Assembly (NCBI RefSeq): GCF_023100945.1
Contig: NZ_CP064689.1
Coordinates: 3,888,001-3,952,000, forward strand
DNA from: Bradyrhizobium sp. 200
GTDB lineage: Bacteria; Pseudomonadota; Alphaproteobacteria; Rhizobiales; Xanthobacteraceae
Length of the DNA: 64,000 nucleotides
Direction of reading: 5' to 3'
Position 1 is the first letter of the stretch. Every line of letters begins with the position of its first letter. The notes under the pieces are model-generated. The model was not told the origin of the DNA, made no database searches, and saw only the letters and a list, made by a program, of their open reading frames with translations. Position numbers and translations under genes: made by a program. Positions 17,917 through 28,986 of the stretch are shown here, in pieces.

Positions 17917-18933
17917 ATGTTCGAGGCCCGTGTCAAGCTAACTCCTATCGGAATGGCGGCAGCACCTTCTGGCTATGTTGAAAATGCCGATACATTTTGG
18001 CGCAAACTGCCGAGTTCGTCCACTTCGATGTCGGTTGATCCGCTACGCAACGAAGAAAAGCTGCGCGTTGAGTTCTCAAAAAAACTACAGAGCTATCTCC
18101 GAGATAAGAGAGATTTCGAGACACTGAGACCTCGGCTCTCGGAAATTCCACTGTCAGCAGACGATCTCGGAAAGAGTATCGAACCGGCCTTGCCGAGTGT
18201 CGTCGTGAGGGTTCGGAGAATAGGTTACGGCTCGATCGAATTTTTTCTGGAGATTTTTGGATTAACGGGAGATGCCGGGCGGCAGTTTCTCCTCGCGGCG
18301 CTCGCGCAATATGCGCCGCTCGCGTTTAACGAAACAATGGGAACAAACCTTCAATTTGCTGCGGAGATCGCTTTGAGCGAAACAGGAGGCAATATGCCTG
18401 AGGCGGACGCTGGAACAGCGAAGAAGACGTTTCTCGAAAAACTCGGTGCTCAGTGGCTTGTTGCAAATACCTCATTGCTGGTTCCGGTCGGACTTGCGCT
18501 CTATGTCTGTTACGTCGCTTACACCAGCCTTATGCACGAGCTCGACGGCCTGCGAACTGAAAGCAAAGAGCTTCGCACCGAGCGCGACGGAATCGTAAAG
18601 GCGCTGGTTGAGCAGAACAAAAATATATCCCTAGCATTGATCGATCATGCCAAGAGCTCGGTTGCGAATACCAAGGCGATCCAGGACCTGGTTGTTGAAT
18701 TGGCAAAGAGCAAGGCGACTGGCTCAGGCGGGGATGGACAAGATGGTGGGAAGCGAGAAAGAGTAACCGCCACTGGTCCCGGCGCGCTATCGGGATGGGG
18801 CACCAACTACAATATCTGCATGGTTGGTCCCGATGCTCCGAAAACCTACACAGCGGCGAGGTTCAAGGCTGCCGTGTCCAAGAAAACGACCATGGAAAAT
18901 CTGTTCGCCTCGTGTCCTCAAATTCAAAGATAA
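17917..18933 (+). CDS. Unrecognised membrane-anchored coiled-coil protein
   Basis: A 338-residue protein I do not recognise. The ATG at 17917 has GGAAGGA about seven bases upstream, better than the frame's earlier start at 17887. Residues 1-175 look cytoplasmic, with a basic helix-rich part (EEKLRVEFSKKLQSYLRDKR) and a hydrophobic motif VRRIGYGSIEFFLEIFGL. One membrane helix lies at about 182-204 (TSLLVPVGLALYVCYVAYT). A coiled coil (about 210-270, ELDGLRTESKELRTERDG) and a Gly-rich linker follow, then a short C-terminal domain with two cysteines. Third-position GC is lower than in the core genes, suggesting acquisition. It stands alone between a repeat and the GGDEF-EAL gene. Confidence 0.7.
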   Translation: MFEARVKLTPIGMAAAPSGYVENADTFWRKLPSSSTSMSVDPLRNEEKLRVEFSKKLQSYLRDKRDFETLRPRLSEIPLSADDLGKSIEPALPSVVVRVRRIGYGSIEFFLEIFGLTGDAGRQFLLAALAQYAPLAFNETMGTNLQFAAEIALSETGGNMPEADAGTAKKTFLEKLGAQWLVANTSLLVPVGLALYVCYVAYTSLMHELDGLRTESKELRTERDGIVKALVEQNKNISLALIDHAKSSVANTKAIQDLVVELAKSKATGSGGDGQDGGKRERVTATGPGALSGWGTNYNICMVGPDAPKTYTAARFKAAVSKKTTMENLFASCPQIQR

Positions 18934-18988
18934 ATGCACCGACCCGCTGGCTCGCAATGACGGTAACAAGCAGCGTCCGTCGACAATG

Positions 18989-21718
18989 CTATGAGCTACG
19001 CCGACTGCGGTGACAGTGCGCCCGGTTCGTCGGTGCCACCTCGGGGCCCTGCCGATCCGCAAACAGCAGCGGCCTGATCTCCGCCGCCGGCTTCGGCGCG
19101 CTGAACAAATAGCCCTGCATTTCCGAGCAGCCGAGTTCGCGCAGCAATTCGCGCTGCTGCTCGGTCTCGACGCCTTCGGCCGTCGTCGTCATGCGGCGAT
19201 CGGCGGCGATGTTCACCACTGCCTGCACGATGCTGGACGAGCCTTCCGGCTCGGCGATGTCGGTGATGAAGCAGCGGTCGATCTTGATCTTGTCGAACGG
19301 AAAACGCTGCAGGTAGCTCAGCGAGGAATAGCCGGTGCCGAAATCGTCCAGCGCGATGCGGGCGCCGATGGCGCGAAGATCGTGCAAAACGGCGAGCGCC
19401 GCCTCGTCGTCCCTGATCAACACGGCTTCGGTGATCTCGAGCTCCAGCCGGCTCGCGGCGAGGCCCGATGCGGCCAGCGCCGCCATCACCTTCAGCGCCA
19501 GCGTGCCGCTCCTGAACTGAATCGGCGAGACGTTGACCGCGAGCCTGATGTTGTCGGGCCAGTTCGCCGCTTCCATGCAGGCTGTGGTCAAAACCCATTC
19601 GCCGAGCTGGTTGATCAGGCCGGTATCCTCGGCAAGCGGCACGAACTCGGCGGGCGAGATCATGCCGCGCTGCGGATGACGCCAGCGCACCAGCGCCTCG
19701 CAGCCGGTGATCGCGTTGGTCTGCAGGTCGAGACAGGGCTGATAGTAGACCTCGAAGCCGCCGTCGACGAGCGCCCGGCGCAGGTCCATTTCCAGGCTGC
19801 GGCGGGCGCGGACCTCGGCTTCCATCTCCACTTCGAAGAAGCGATAGGTGCGGCGGCCGGCGGCCTTGGCGGCGTACATCGCCAGGTCCGCGTTCTTCAG
19901 GATCTGGTCGATACCGGAGCCGTCGCGCGGCGCCAGTGCGATGCCGATGCTGGCGTCGGTGGTCACCTGATGGCCGAGGCATTGATAGGGCGTGCGGATC
20001 GCCTGGAAGATGCGGCTGACGAGCATCATCACGTCGTCGAGATCGTCGATCCCGGTCTGCACGATGGCGAACTCGTCGCCGCCGAGCCGGGCCACGAAGT
20101 CGGTCTTGCGCACGCAGCCGGCGAGGCTGGCGGCAACCGATTTCAAAAGCTCGTCGCCGATCATGTGGCCGAGCGAGTCGTTGACGCTCTTGAATTCGTC
20201 GATGTCGATATAGAGGACCGCCAGTTGCCGGTCCGGCCCGGTGTAGGACAGTTCGCGCTTGAGCCGTTCGTGGAACAGCGTGCGGTTCGGCAGGTCGGTC
20301 AGCGCGTCGTAATGGGCGAGGTGGGTGATGCGCTCCTCGGCGCGCCGGCGCTCGGTGATGTCTTCATGGGTCGCCAGCCATCCGCCGTCCGGCACCGGCT
20401 CGTTGACGACCTGGATCGAGCGTCCGTCAGGCGTCGATATGACCATGACGTTGCGGTGCGAGATGTCGCGCATCACCATCTGGATGTAATGATCGATGTC
20501 GCCGACGAACGAGCCGGTTTCCTTGCGATGGGCGATCACCTCGCGGAAGCTGCAGCCCGGCTTCACGATTTCGGCCGACAGGCCGTACATTTCGAGATAT
20601 CGCTTGTTGCAGATGATGAGATGCTGCTTCGCGTCGAACAGCAGCAAGCCTTGCGTCATGTTGTTGACGGCGGTGTCGAGGCGCTGCTTCTCCAGCGTCA
20701 GCCGCTGCTTCGAGGCGCGGTGCTGATGTGAAAGCTTGCGGACGACGAGGAACAGCAGGGCGGCGATCGCCAGCACCGAAAGTCCGGTGACCGTGATCAG
20801 GATTCCGATCTGCTCGCGCCAGTCGGCCAGCGCGGCCGATGCCGTCGTCGATGCGACGATCAGAATCGGGAAATTCGTCAGCGCGCGCGACGAGACTAGC
20901 CGGTCCTCACCGTCGATCGGACTGGTAAGACGCGAAGTGCTGTTGGTCAGCTCGAACACCTGTCGCTGGACGGCCGGACCCGTCTTGAAGTTCTTGCCGA
21001 TCAGCTCAGGTACATGCGGGTAACGCGCCAGCAGCGTGCCGTCGCTGTGGTGCATGGCGATGGAGGCGCCGGGGCCGAGTGCGATAGTCGCAAAGAATTT
21101 TTCGAAGTGAACGGGTTCGATGCCGCGGCCGATGGCGCCGAGGAATTCGCCCTTTGGCCCGGTAACCTTGCGCGCGATCACAGTCGTCCAGGCGCCGGTG
21201 ATGCGGCTGTAGACCGGCTCGACCAGCATCTCCGGGGATTGCGGGTTGGACTTGAAGGTCCTGAAGAAGGCGCGGTCCGCCGAGTTGACCATCGGCGCCG
21301 GCCAGGCGGCCGATGCGTTGATCAAATTGCCCTCGGCGTCGAAGATGTTGATGCCGCCGACATAGGACAACGCGTCGATCTTGGACTTCAGCATCAGATG
21401 GATGTCATGGCCGGACATCCGGCGCTTGTAGTTCTCCACGGTCGCGATCCCGTTGGAACGCATCAACGCGATCAGGTCTTTCTGTACGACCTGGAAGTCT
21501 TCGAACTGCTGATCGAAATGGCGGGCGAGCAGCAGCACGGTATTTTCCAGCTCGCGTTCGCTGTTGCGCAGCGCGCGCTCGCGGGAATTGCCGGCCATGA
21601 TGGTCGCGCCGATCGCGATGGTGGCGATCAGGAGCGTGCCGCCCAGGATCAACCAGCGGATCGGGCCGCCGCGGAAGGCGGACGCAATCCTGAACGAGGT
21701 GGTGCCGGTCGAAGCCAT
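18989..21718 (-). CDS. Membrane GGDEF-EAL protein with extracytoplasmic sensor
   Basis: A cyclic-di-GMP turnover protein of about 909 residues. A membrane helix (about residues 22-44) is followed by a periplasmic Cache-type sensor (to about 305) and a second helix (about 310-330). Then come a PAS domain (about 355-460), GGDEF with intact RLGGDEFA, and EAL with EALVRWRHP, the DDFGTGYSSLSYL loop and AEGVET. Both active-site signatures look complete, so it could make and break c-di-GMP. I chose ATG 21718, which places the first helix close to the N-terminus; the frame continues to 21781. It is next to moaC but not obviously cotranscribed. Confidence 0.93.
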   Translation of the reverse strand: MASTGTTSFRIASAFRGGPIRWLILGGTLLIATIAIGATIMAGNSRERALRNSERELENTVLLLARHFDQQFEDFQVVQKDLIALMRSNGIATVENYKRRMSGHDIHLMLKSKIDALSYVGGINIFDAEGNLINASAAWPAPMVNSADRAFFRTFKSNPQSPEMLVEPVYSRITGAWTTVIARKVTGPKGEFLGAIGRGIEPVHFEKFFATIALGPGASIAMHHSDGTLLARYPHVPELIGKNFKTGPAVQRQVFELTNSTSRLTSPIDGEDRLVSSRALTNFPILIVASTTASAALADWREQIGILITVTGLSVLAIAALLFLVVRKLSHQHRASKQRLTLEKQRLDTAVNNMTQGLLLFDAKQHLIICNKRYLEMYGLSAEIVKPGCSFREVIAHRKETGSFVGDIDHYIQMVMRDISHRNVMVISTPDGRSIQVVNEPVPDGGWLATHEDITERRRAEERITHLAHYDALTDLPNRTLFHERLKRELSYTGPDRQLAVLYIDIDEFKSVNDSLGHMIGDELLKSVAASLAGCVRKTDFVARLGGDEFAIVQTGIDDLDDVMMLVSRIFQAIRTPYQCLGHQVTTDASIGIALAPRDGSGIDQILKNADLAMYAAKAAGRRTYRFFEVEMEAEVRARRSLEMDLRRALVDGGFEVYYQPCLDLQTNAITGCEALVRWRHPQRGMISPAEFVPLAEDTGLINQLGEWVLTTACMEAANWPDNIRLAVNVSPIQFRSGTLALKVMAALAASGLAASRLELEITEAVLIRDDEAALAVLHDLRAIGARIALDDFGTGYSSLSYLQRFPFDKIKIDRCFITDIAEPEGSSSIVQAVVNIAADRRMTTTAEGVETEQQRELLRELGCSEMQGYLFSAPKPAAEIRPLLFADRQGPEVAPTNRAHCHRSRRSS

Positions 21719-21939
21719 TGAACGCGATCGCTGCCGGGAAATGATGTTCCGGAAGTGGAGTTCTCCCACCTCCCGGCCCATGAGTTCGATAGCGCGCCGA
21801 AATGGAATTGACGTTAGGAAGTCTGGTTAATGAAGCGTTAGCCGGTGGCGGAGGGTTCCGTCGGCAACCACAGGGAGCCGCCGTTCGGCGATGGAACCGC
21901 CGGGACGCGATCGCCTGACAACGGCAGCCCGTCGTCAGA

Positions 21940-22458
21940 TCACCGTCCTGTGCGATAATGGCCGGACTTACCGCCGATCTTCTCGACGAGGTGGATGCCT
22001 TCGATGCGAACGCCGCGTTCGACCGCCTTGATCATGTCATAGATCGTCAGACACGCGACCGACACCGCCGTGAGCGCTTCCATCTCGACCCCCGTTGGTC
22101 CGGTGACCTTGACGGTGGCGCGGACGAGGCAGCCGGGCAGTTTCTTGTCGGGTGTAATGTCGAGCGTGACCTTCGACAGCGCCAGCGGGTGGCACAGCGG
22201 GATCAGTTCCGACGTGCGCTTGGCCGCCATGATGCCGGCGATGCGGGCGGCACCCAGCACGTCGCCCTTCTTGGCGTTCCCGGAGGTAATCAAATCGAGC
22301 GTCGCCCTGGTCATGACGACGCGTCCCTCGGCCACCGCCGTGCGCTCGGTCGCTGCCTTGGCCGAGACGTCGACCATCCGCGCTTCCCCCGACGCATCGA
22401 TATGGGTGAGGGCGGAGCCGCCTTGGGAAGCCCTGTCTTTGGAAGCCTTGCCGGCCAT
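21940..22458 (-). CDS. moaC: Cyclic pyranopterin monophosphate synthase
   Basis: With MoaA it converts GTP to cyclic pyranopterin monophosphate, the first step of molybdenum cofactor synthesis. The 172-residue product has the family core: [37 protein letters not shown], the conserved [20 protein letters not shown] and the C-terminal KIGGKSG. Its ATG overlaps the trpC stop in TGATG, so translation is coupled. It is the last gene of a trpD-trpC-moaC unit. Confidence 0.97.
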   Translation of the reverse strand: MAGKASKDRASQGGSALTHIDASGEARMVDVSAKAATERTAVAEGRVVMTRATLDLITSGNAKKGDVLGAARIAGIMAAKRTSELIPLCHPLALSKVTLDITPDKKLPGCLVRATVKVTGPTGVEMEALTAVSVACLTIYDMIKAVERGVRIEGIHLVEKIGGKSGHYRTGR

Positions 22459-23279
22459 CAGCCGGTCCCGGTAGCGCGCGGGCTGTTGGTGCGCGTCAGC
22501 AGTGCGCGGGTCGCCGCGGTCACGTCGGCCTGCCGCATCAGGCTTTCGCCGACCAGGAAGGTCGACATGCCGACACGCTCGAGGCGGGTGAGATCGGCAG
22601 GCGCAAAGATGCCGCTTTCGCCGACCATCAGGCGATCCTTCGGGATCAGCGGCGCCAGCGCCTCGCTGGTCGCCAGTGTGGTCTCGAAGGTCCGCAGGTT
22701 GCGGTTGTTGACGCCGATCATCGGCGAACGAAGTCTCAGCGCCCGATCAAGCTCGGTGCGGTCGTGGATTTCGATCAGCACGTCCATGCCGAGCGCGATC
22801 GCCGCGTCCTCGAGATCCTTCGCGGTGGCATCGTCGAGCGCGGCCATGATGATCAGGATGCAGTCGGCGCCATGGGCGCGGGCTTCCACCACCTGATAGG
22901 TGTCGAACAGGAAGTCCTTGCGCAGCACCGGCAGATTGGTCGCCGCGCGCGCCGCGACCATGAAGTCGAGATGGCCCTGGAAGGAGGGAGTGTCGGTGAG
23001 CACTGACAGGCAGGCCGCGCCGCCGGCCTCATAGGCCTTTGCCAGCGCCGGCGGGTCGAAATCGGCGCGAATGAGCCCCTTGGACGGCGAAGCCTTCTTC
23101 ACCTCGGCGATCAGCGCATAGTCGCCGCGGGCGAGCTTGTCCCGGATCGCGCGCAGGAAGCCCCGCGGTGGCGAGGCCGCCTTGGCGCGGGCTTCGACCT
23201 CGGACAGCGGATGCGCCCGCTTGGCCGCGGCAATCTCCTCGCGCTTGTAGGCCTCGATCTTGGTCAGGATATCGGACAT
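22458..23279 (-). CDS. trpC: Indole-3-glycerol phosphate synthase
   Basis: Closes the indole ring in tryptophan synthesis from CdRP. The 273-residue TIM barrel contains the conserved [14 protein letters not shown] near residue 58, [33 protein letters not shown] and the phosphate-binding VGESGI. AGGAG precedes the ATG at 23279 by eight bases; a GTG one codon earlier is possible. It is a monofunctional enzyme without fused TrpF. It starts 18 bases after trpD and overlaps moaC. Confidence 0.97.
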   Translation of the reverse strand: MSDILTKIEAYKREEIAAAKRAHPLSEVEARAKAASPPRGFLRAIRDKLARGDYALIAEVKKASPSKGLIRADFDPPALAKAYEAGGAACLSVLTDTPSFQGHLDFMVAARAATNLPVLRKDFLFDTYQVVEARAHGADCILIIMAALDDATAKDLEDAAIALGMDVLIEIHDRTELDRALRLRSPMIGVNNRNLRTFETTLATSEALAPLIPKDRLMVGESGIFAPADLTRLERVGMSTFLVGESLMRQADVTAATRALLTRTNSPRATGTG

Positions 23280-23296
23280 CACTAGCGCTCCTGCGA

Positions 23297-24310
<1,014 letters not shown>

Positions 24311-24374
24311 CGCTTGGGCTTTCAGGATTGGGTGTCGTCTTGAAGCATGACCGGCGCGCTCCCGCAGATCATGC

Positions 24375-26276
24375 TCAGTTGTTAGCGCCCGTCACCTGCG
24401 CGAAGGCGGCCTGGTTGATGGAAGTGCCGATCTCGGATTCGATCTTCGTCACATATTGCGCGACCTGTTCGTCGGTCAGACCGCGCTGCAGGGTATCCTT
24501 CAGTTTCTTCAGCTCATCGGAGGCGGTGTCGACCGGCGGCACGGTCACATCGGTGACCCGGAACACAATCCACTCGCTTCCACCTGTGCCCGGCGTCTGC
24601 CCGACGCCGTCCTTGGGCGTCCGGAACGCGGCCGTGATGGCGGCTGAAGGTACGCCTGACAGCGAGGCGTCGCGGCGGAATCCGGTCGCGGTCTCGACCT
24701 TCGCTCCGACTGCTGCGGCCTCCGCGGCAAGGGTGCCGCCTTGTTCGACCTTCTGCACCATCTCGGTTGCCTTCGCGCGCAGCCTACTCGAAATCTGGTC
24801 TTCGCGCCATTTCGCCTCGACCTGGCTGCGAACCTCGTCGAGCGTACGTTCGCGCGAGGGCGTGATGCCGAGCACGTCGTACCAGACATAGCCGCCGGCA
24901 AACTGGATCGGTTCGTTATCGACGCCGACATCGCTGTTGAAGGCCTGCGAGACCACGTCGAGGCCGCGCGGAATGTTGGTGACGGGCTGGCCGTTGGGCA
25001 TCCGGCCGGAGCGATCGACAGCGTCGATCGTAACAGGCGTCAGGCCGAGCTTCTGCGAAGCCTCCACCACATTGGCGCCGCCGCTGCGCTCGTCCTCCAT
25101 CTTGTTCTGGATCTCATTGACCTTCGCGCGTGCGCGCTCGGTCGCGATTTCCTTCTTCACCTGGGCTGCGACGCTTTCATAGGTCGGCATCGTGCCCGGC
25201 TCGATCTTGCCGATCTTGACCAGCGCCACGCCAAACCGCCCCTGCACGGGCTGACTGATTTCGCCTGATGGCAGCGCGAACGCCGCATCCGCAATCGCCG
25301 GATCGATGATGGCGCTCTTTGCGATCATGCCGAGGTCGACGTCGGCCAGGTTGAGATTGCGCTCCTTGGCAATGTCATCGAACGACGTTCCCGACGTGAT
25401 GCGGCTGCGCGCGGCCTGCGCTTCGCCTTCGCTCGGAAACACCATCTGCGACACTTCGCGCTTCTCCGGTGTACCGAGCCGGTCGCGATTTTGTTCGAAA
25501 ATCTTTTTCGCATCCTCGTCGGTTACCTCGGTCCATTTGCCGATCTCTTCGGGGTTGATCACGACAAAGGACAGTTTGCGATATTCGGGTGCACGGAACT
25601 GGGTCTTGCGATCCTCGAAATAGGCGGCCAGCGCCTCGGGCGAGGGCGCATCGATCGTGCCGGCCTGTGCGGCGTCGAGTTTGACGTACTCGATTGAGCG
25701 CTGTTCGTTCTGGAATCGGGTCATGGCGTCGATCAGGACCTTCGGCGGCTCCACCCCGGCCGAGACGGTGCCGGCGATCTGGCGACGCAGCCCGACGCGC
25801 CGCTGTTCGGCGAGATAGCGCTGCTCGGTGTAGCCGAACTGCCGGATCGTGGCCTGGAAGCGCTGCGGGTCGAACTTGCCGCCCAATCCCTTGAAATTGG
25901 GATCGCTGTAGATCAGCCGCATGGTTTCTTCCTGGGACTGGGCAAGTCCCATGCGCCGCGCTTCCTCATCCAATGCGGCTTCGGCAATGGTCTGCTGCAG
26001 CACCTGCCGGTCGAGCCCGAAGGCGCGGGCCTGTTCAGAGGTCAGCGGACGGCCGAAACTGCGGCCGAGCTGCTGCAGCTTTTCGGTGTAGATCTGGCGG
26101 AATTGCTCGGTCGAAATCTCGGTCTTGCCGACCTTGGCGAGCGACGACTGGCCGAACCCCTTGAAGATGTCGGCGATGCCCCAGACTGCGAAACTGACAA
26201 TCAAAACGCCCATCACGGTGGCCATGACAATCTTGCCGAGCCAGTTTGATGAGGCTTTCCGAATTCCTCGAAGCAT
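24375..26276 (-). CDS. ppiD: PpiD-like membrane-anchored peptidyl-prolyl isomerase
   Basis: A periplasmic folding factor held by one N-terminal helix ([20 protein letters not shown], about residues 17-37). Of the 633 residues, a SurA-type N-terminal chaperone domain spans about 50-210 and a parvulin domain lies near 260-360 ([20 protein letters not shown] ... [21 protein letters not shown]). A long C-terminal region resembles a second, degenerate parvulin segment. It sits upstream of trpD on the same strand and divergent from tpiA, which I recall as a common Rhizobiales order. Confidence 0.92.
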   Translation of the reverse strand: MLRGIRKASSNWLGKIVMATVMGVLIVSFAVWGIADIFKGFGQSSLAKVGKTEISTEQFRQIYTEKLQQLGRSFGRPLTSEQARAFGLDRQVLQQTIAEAALDEEARRMGLAQSQEETMRLIYSDPNFKGLGGKFDPQRFQATIRQFGYTEQRYLAEQRRVGLRRQIAGTVSAGVEPPKVLIDAMTRFQNEQRSIEYVKLDAAQAGTIDAPSPEALAAYFEDRKTQFRAPEYRKLSFVVINPEEIGKWTEVTDEDAKKIFEQNRDRLGTPEKREVSQMVFPSEGEAQAARSRITSGTSFDDIAKERNLNLADVDLGMIAKSAIIDPAIADAAFALPSGEISQPVQGRFGVALVKIGKIEPGTMPTYESVAAQVKKEIATERARAKVNEIQNKMEDERSGGANVVEASQKLGLTPVTIDAVDRSGRMPNGQPVTNIPRGLDVVSQAFNSDVGVDNEPIQFAGGYVWYDVLGITPSRERTLDEVRSQVEAKWREDQISSRLRAKATEMVQKVEQGGTLAAEAAAVGAKVETATGFRRDASLSGVPSAAITAAFRTPKDGVGQTPGTGGSEWIVFRVTDVTVPPVDTASDELKKLKDTLQRGLTDEQVAQYVTKIESEIGTSINQAAFAQVTGANN

Positions 26277-26534
26277 GGGTCCAACTTGTTTTTTGCAGGA
26301 GAGGGGAACCGGGTCGTGCCCGGCGAAAATTCGAATCCGTTCAGGATCGACTTCCGCAACAGGGCGTCACCGAGTTGAAAACGCATCATAAAGTGGCAGC
26401 GCCCCCCTCGCAACCTCGCAACCTCGGGCCATTTGAAGCGGTTAACGACCCGGGAACCGCCTGTCCGGTATCTGGAACTGGCGGCGTGCCTCTGCTAGCG
26501 CATCTGTAACGCTGACATTTGCGGGATAATTGAC

Positions 26535-27287
26535 ATGACCGATGCCATCCGGCCGCTGATCGCCGGCAACTGGAAGATGAACGGGCTGAAATCCTCCCTG
26601 GCCGAGTTCGAAGCCATGATCGCAGGCGCTGGCGCCTTGGCCGGCAGGGCCGACCTGCTGGTTTGCCCCCCGGCGACCCTGATCGCCGGTTTCGCTGACA
26701 GGGCGCTCGGTTCAAAACTGGCCGTTGGGGCCCAGGATTGCCACGCAAAGGCCTCGGGCGCCCATACCGGCGATCTCTCGGCGGAAATGCTGGCGGATGC
26801 CGGTGCCAGCGCCATTATCGTCGGGCATTCCGAGCGCCGCGCCGACCATGGCGAGACCGACGCGCTGGTCCGGCAGAAGGCCGAAGCGGCCTGGCGGGCG
26901 GGGCTGATCGCCATCGTCTGCATCGGCGAGACCCAGAAGCAGCGCGATGCCGGCCAGACGCTGGATGTCTGCGGCGGGCAGCTCGCGGGCTCGTTGCCGG
27001 ACCTCTCCACGGCGGCTAATCTGGTGGTGGCCTATGAGCCGGTCTGGGCGATCGGTACCGGGCTGACGCCGACGCCGGCAGATGTCGAGCAAGTTCATCG
27101 CTTTATCCGCGACATTCTCACCAGCCGATTTAAGGCGGAAGGTAGCAAGATCCGGATTCTCTACGGCGGATCGGTCAAGCCCTCCAACGCGGCGGAACTG
27201 ATGGCGGTCGCCGACGTCAATGGCGCGCTGGTCGGCGGCGCCAGCCTGAAGGCCGCGGATTTCCTGGCGATTGTGGAGGCGTGCTAG
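26535..27287 (+). CDS. tpiA: Triosephosphate isomerase
   Basis: Interconverts dihydroxyacetone phosphate and glyceraldehyde 3-phosphate. The 250-residue product has AGNWKMNG (catalytic Lys), [13 protein letters not shown] (catalytic His), the catalytic Glu in [11 protein letters not shown] and the phosphate loop [11 protein letters not shown]. It is divergent from ppiD across a 258-base gap with no visible gene, which holds both promoters. It starts the tpiA-secG-pyrG-kdsA-eno core order. Confidence 0.98.
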   Translation: MTDAIRPLIAGNWKMNGLKSSLAEFEAMIAGAGALAGRADLLVCPPATLIAGFADRALGSKLAVGAQDCHAKASGAHTGDLSAEMLADAGASAIIVGHSERRADHGETDALVRQKAEAAWRAGLIAIVCIGETQKQRDAGQTLDVCGGQLAGSLPDLSTAANLVVAYEPVWAIGTGLTPTPADVEQVHRFIRDILTSRFKAEGSKIRILYGGSVKPSNAAELMAVADVNGALVGGASLKAADFLAIVEAC

Positions 27288-27288
27288 C

Positions 27289-27822
27289 TCAGGCTGGTGC
27301 GCCTTCCTGTAGCCGCTTCCAGTAGATCAGCGTGCCCGTGAGGCCGCCATGGGGTTTGAGCGCGTAGTCCGGAATGACACCGGTCAGTTTGAATCCCATC
27401 CGCTCATAGAGGCCCGCCGCGCCCTCATCCTCGGCGGTATCGAGCACCAATAGCCAGCGCCCGCGCGCGATCGCCAGCCGCTCGGCCTCGCGCAAAAGCG
27501 CCGTGGCGATTCCGCGGTGGCGATGACTGACGCGCGTCATCATCTTCGCGATCTCGGCGCGGTGCGGCTGGTTCGGTGGAAGATCGAGCAACAGCGTGAT
27601 CGTGCCGGTCAGCATGTCATCATCATAGGCGCCGAGGATAATCCGCTCGCCGCGGTCCGCCGCGCTCAGCGAGTTCGACCAGAACGCCTCGGCCGCCGCC
27701 TGTGACAGCGGATGCATGAAGCTGACCGAGCCGCCATTCGCCACGGTTTCGATCAGGATTTCACTGAGCATCGCGCGAATTTCGGGCGAGGGGCTCAAGG
27801 CTTTGATCTTGATATCAGACAT
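27289..27822 (-). CDS. GNAT-family N-acetyltransferase
   Basis: A 177-residue acyl-CoA-dependent acetyltransferase. The acetyl-CoA motif A is MMTRVSHRHRGIATALLREAE near residue 95, a good R-G-x-A loop, and motif B is AAGLYERMGFKLTGVIP. The substrate is unknown. It is last in a three-gene leftward run with the 114-residue protein (gap 21) and the XRE-cupin regulator, and its stop almost touches the convergent tpiA stop. Confidence 0.9.
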   Translation of the reverse strand: MSDIKIKALSPSPEIRAMLSEILIETVANGGSVSFMHPLSQAAAEAFWSNSLSAADRGERIILGAYDDDMLTGTITLLLDLPPNQPHRAEIAKMMTRVSHRHRGIATALLREAERLAIARGRWLLVLDTAEDEGAAGLYERMGFKLTGVIPDYALKPHGGLTGTLIYWKRLQEGAPA

Positions 27823-27843
27823 GAGGACGAGTTTCCGCGAGGT

Positions 27844-28188
27844 TCAGCTTCGATTCTTGGCGGCGCGCGCCTGCTTGATCTCTGCAATCCGTTCGACATC
27901 CTCGATCTGCAGGTGACGGCCGCGCTCGAGAATTTCCAGCGTGTATTCTTCGTAGGTGAGACCCAGCCGCTCGGCTTTTCTGATGCGGAACGCGACGATG
28001 CCGGGCGAGGGGTTGTGGAAGGCCGCGCGATGCGCCGCCTTCCAGTAGAAATAATTCCCGATTCCGCCGTCGCCCCATTCAGGCCGGTGCTCCTCGTCGA
28101 GTGGAGGACCGCGATTGTGGCCGGCGGGAGCGGGACTTTCCGGGCTCGCCGGGTCGGCCGGAGAACGCCTGATCTCGTTCTCCGACAT
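27844..28188 (-). CDS. Conserved hypothetical protein
   Basis: A 114-residue soluble protein. The N-terminal 35 residues are disordered and Pro-rich (PADPASPESPAPAGHNRGPP); the remainder is helical (GNYFYWKAAHRAAFHNPSPG, RIRKAERLGLTYEEYTLEIL). AGHNRGPPLDE-type N-termini recur in rhizobial hypothetical proteins as I recall. It lies between the regulator and the GNAT gene with 6- and 21-base gaps, so an operon is likely. Function unknown. Confidence 0.75.
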   Translation of the reverse strand: MSENEIRRSPADPASPESPAPAGHNRGPPLDEEHRPEWGDGGIGNYFYWKAAHRAAFHNPSPGIVAFRIRKAERLGLTYEEYTLEILERGRHLQIEDVERIAEIKQARAAKNRS

Positions 28189-28194
28189 CGCCTG

Positions 28195-28761
28195 CTAGCT
28201 CCGGGCAAGCGCAACGACATAGGTGCAGGGCGCGGCGCTCTCGTTGGCAAACGTCACTTCCGCCGGTGGACCGAATCCGAGGCAGTCGCCTGCACGCAGT
28301 TCGTGGCGTTCGCCGCCATCGATGAGGACGAGCGCGCCCGACAACACCCAGAGGACCTGGCGGATGTGTGCGTAGGATGAGGCGGGCAGCGTCACGCGCT
28401 GCTTGCCCGGCATCTCGACCTTGATGATCTCGACGGGATGATCGGGCCGGTTGAATACCTGTGTGCGCAAATAGCCGGTTTCGGGATCGCGCCAGACCGG
28501 CTGGTCGGCGGCGCGCGAAAGACGTCCACCCTGGCCTTCGGCACGCAGCATCAGGCCGGCGAGGGTAAGGTCGAAGGCGCTGGCGAGCCGAACCAGCACC
28601 ACCGCGGTCGGACTGACCTCGGTGCGCTCGATCTTGCTGATGGTGGCCTTGGAAACCCCGGAACGCTCGGCGAGATCGGCCAGCGACCAGCCGCGGCTGT
28701 CGCGCTCGAGCCGCAGGCGCTGGGCGAGCCGGGTACTGAGGTCGTCTATTAAAGTATCCAT
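28195..28761 (-). CDS. XRE-family regulator with cupin sensor domain
   Basis: A 188-residue transcription factor. The N-terminal helix-turn-helix (about residues 12-66, LRLERDSRGWSLADLAERSGVSKATISKIERTEVSPTAVVL) is followed by a C-terminal cupin (about 110-185, LPASSYAHIRQVLWVLSGALVLIDG) that probably binds a small ligand. It leads the run with the 114-residue and GNAT genes and probably controls it, as is common for this architecture. Confidence 0.92.
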   Translation of the reverse strand: MDTLIDDLSTRLAQRLRLERDSRGWSLADLAERSGVSKATISKIERTEVSPTAVVLVRLASAFDLTLAGLMLRAEGQGGRLSRAADQPVWRDPETGYLRTQVFNRPDHPVEIIKVEMPGKQRVTLPASSYAHIRQVLWVLSGALVLIDGGERHELRAGDCLGFGPPAEVTFANESAAPCTYVVALARS

Positions 28762-28986
28762 TTGTCTATTATAAGAGAAATTGGCACGACCTCAAGTCCG
28801 GATTCGAACGTCGGCGAGAGCTGGGGACAGCCTTGCCGTCGAGCCTGCGGCAATTATCTCCACAGCGGCGGTTGGGGGTGACAATGCCCGGTCCGATCGT
28901 GTAACACCGCGCAACTTCAGGAAAACCCGCAAGCTCTTGGTGCAGCCGAAGCCCGGCGCTGTCAGCTTGTGACGGAAGGTTTTAAG

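Noticed and set aside
17585..17941. A 118-codon plus-strand frame before the unknown 338-residue gene
   Set aside because: It runs through a family E repeat and overlaps the start of the better-supported gene; the residues are irregular.
19010..20731. A 573-codon open frame on the plus strand opposite the GGDEF-EAL gene
   Set aside because: Its translation is rich in Arg, Ala, Asp, Val and His with no domain order, whereas the opposite strand encodes an unambiguous GGDEF-EAL protein. It is a GC-rich antisense shadow.
26404..26426. Two tandem CCTCGCAA units between ppiD and tpiA
   Set aside because: Only two short copies, which is expected by chance in GC-rich sequence, and no function can be assigned.
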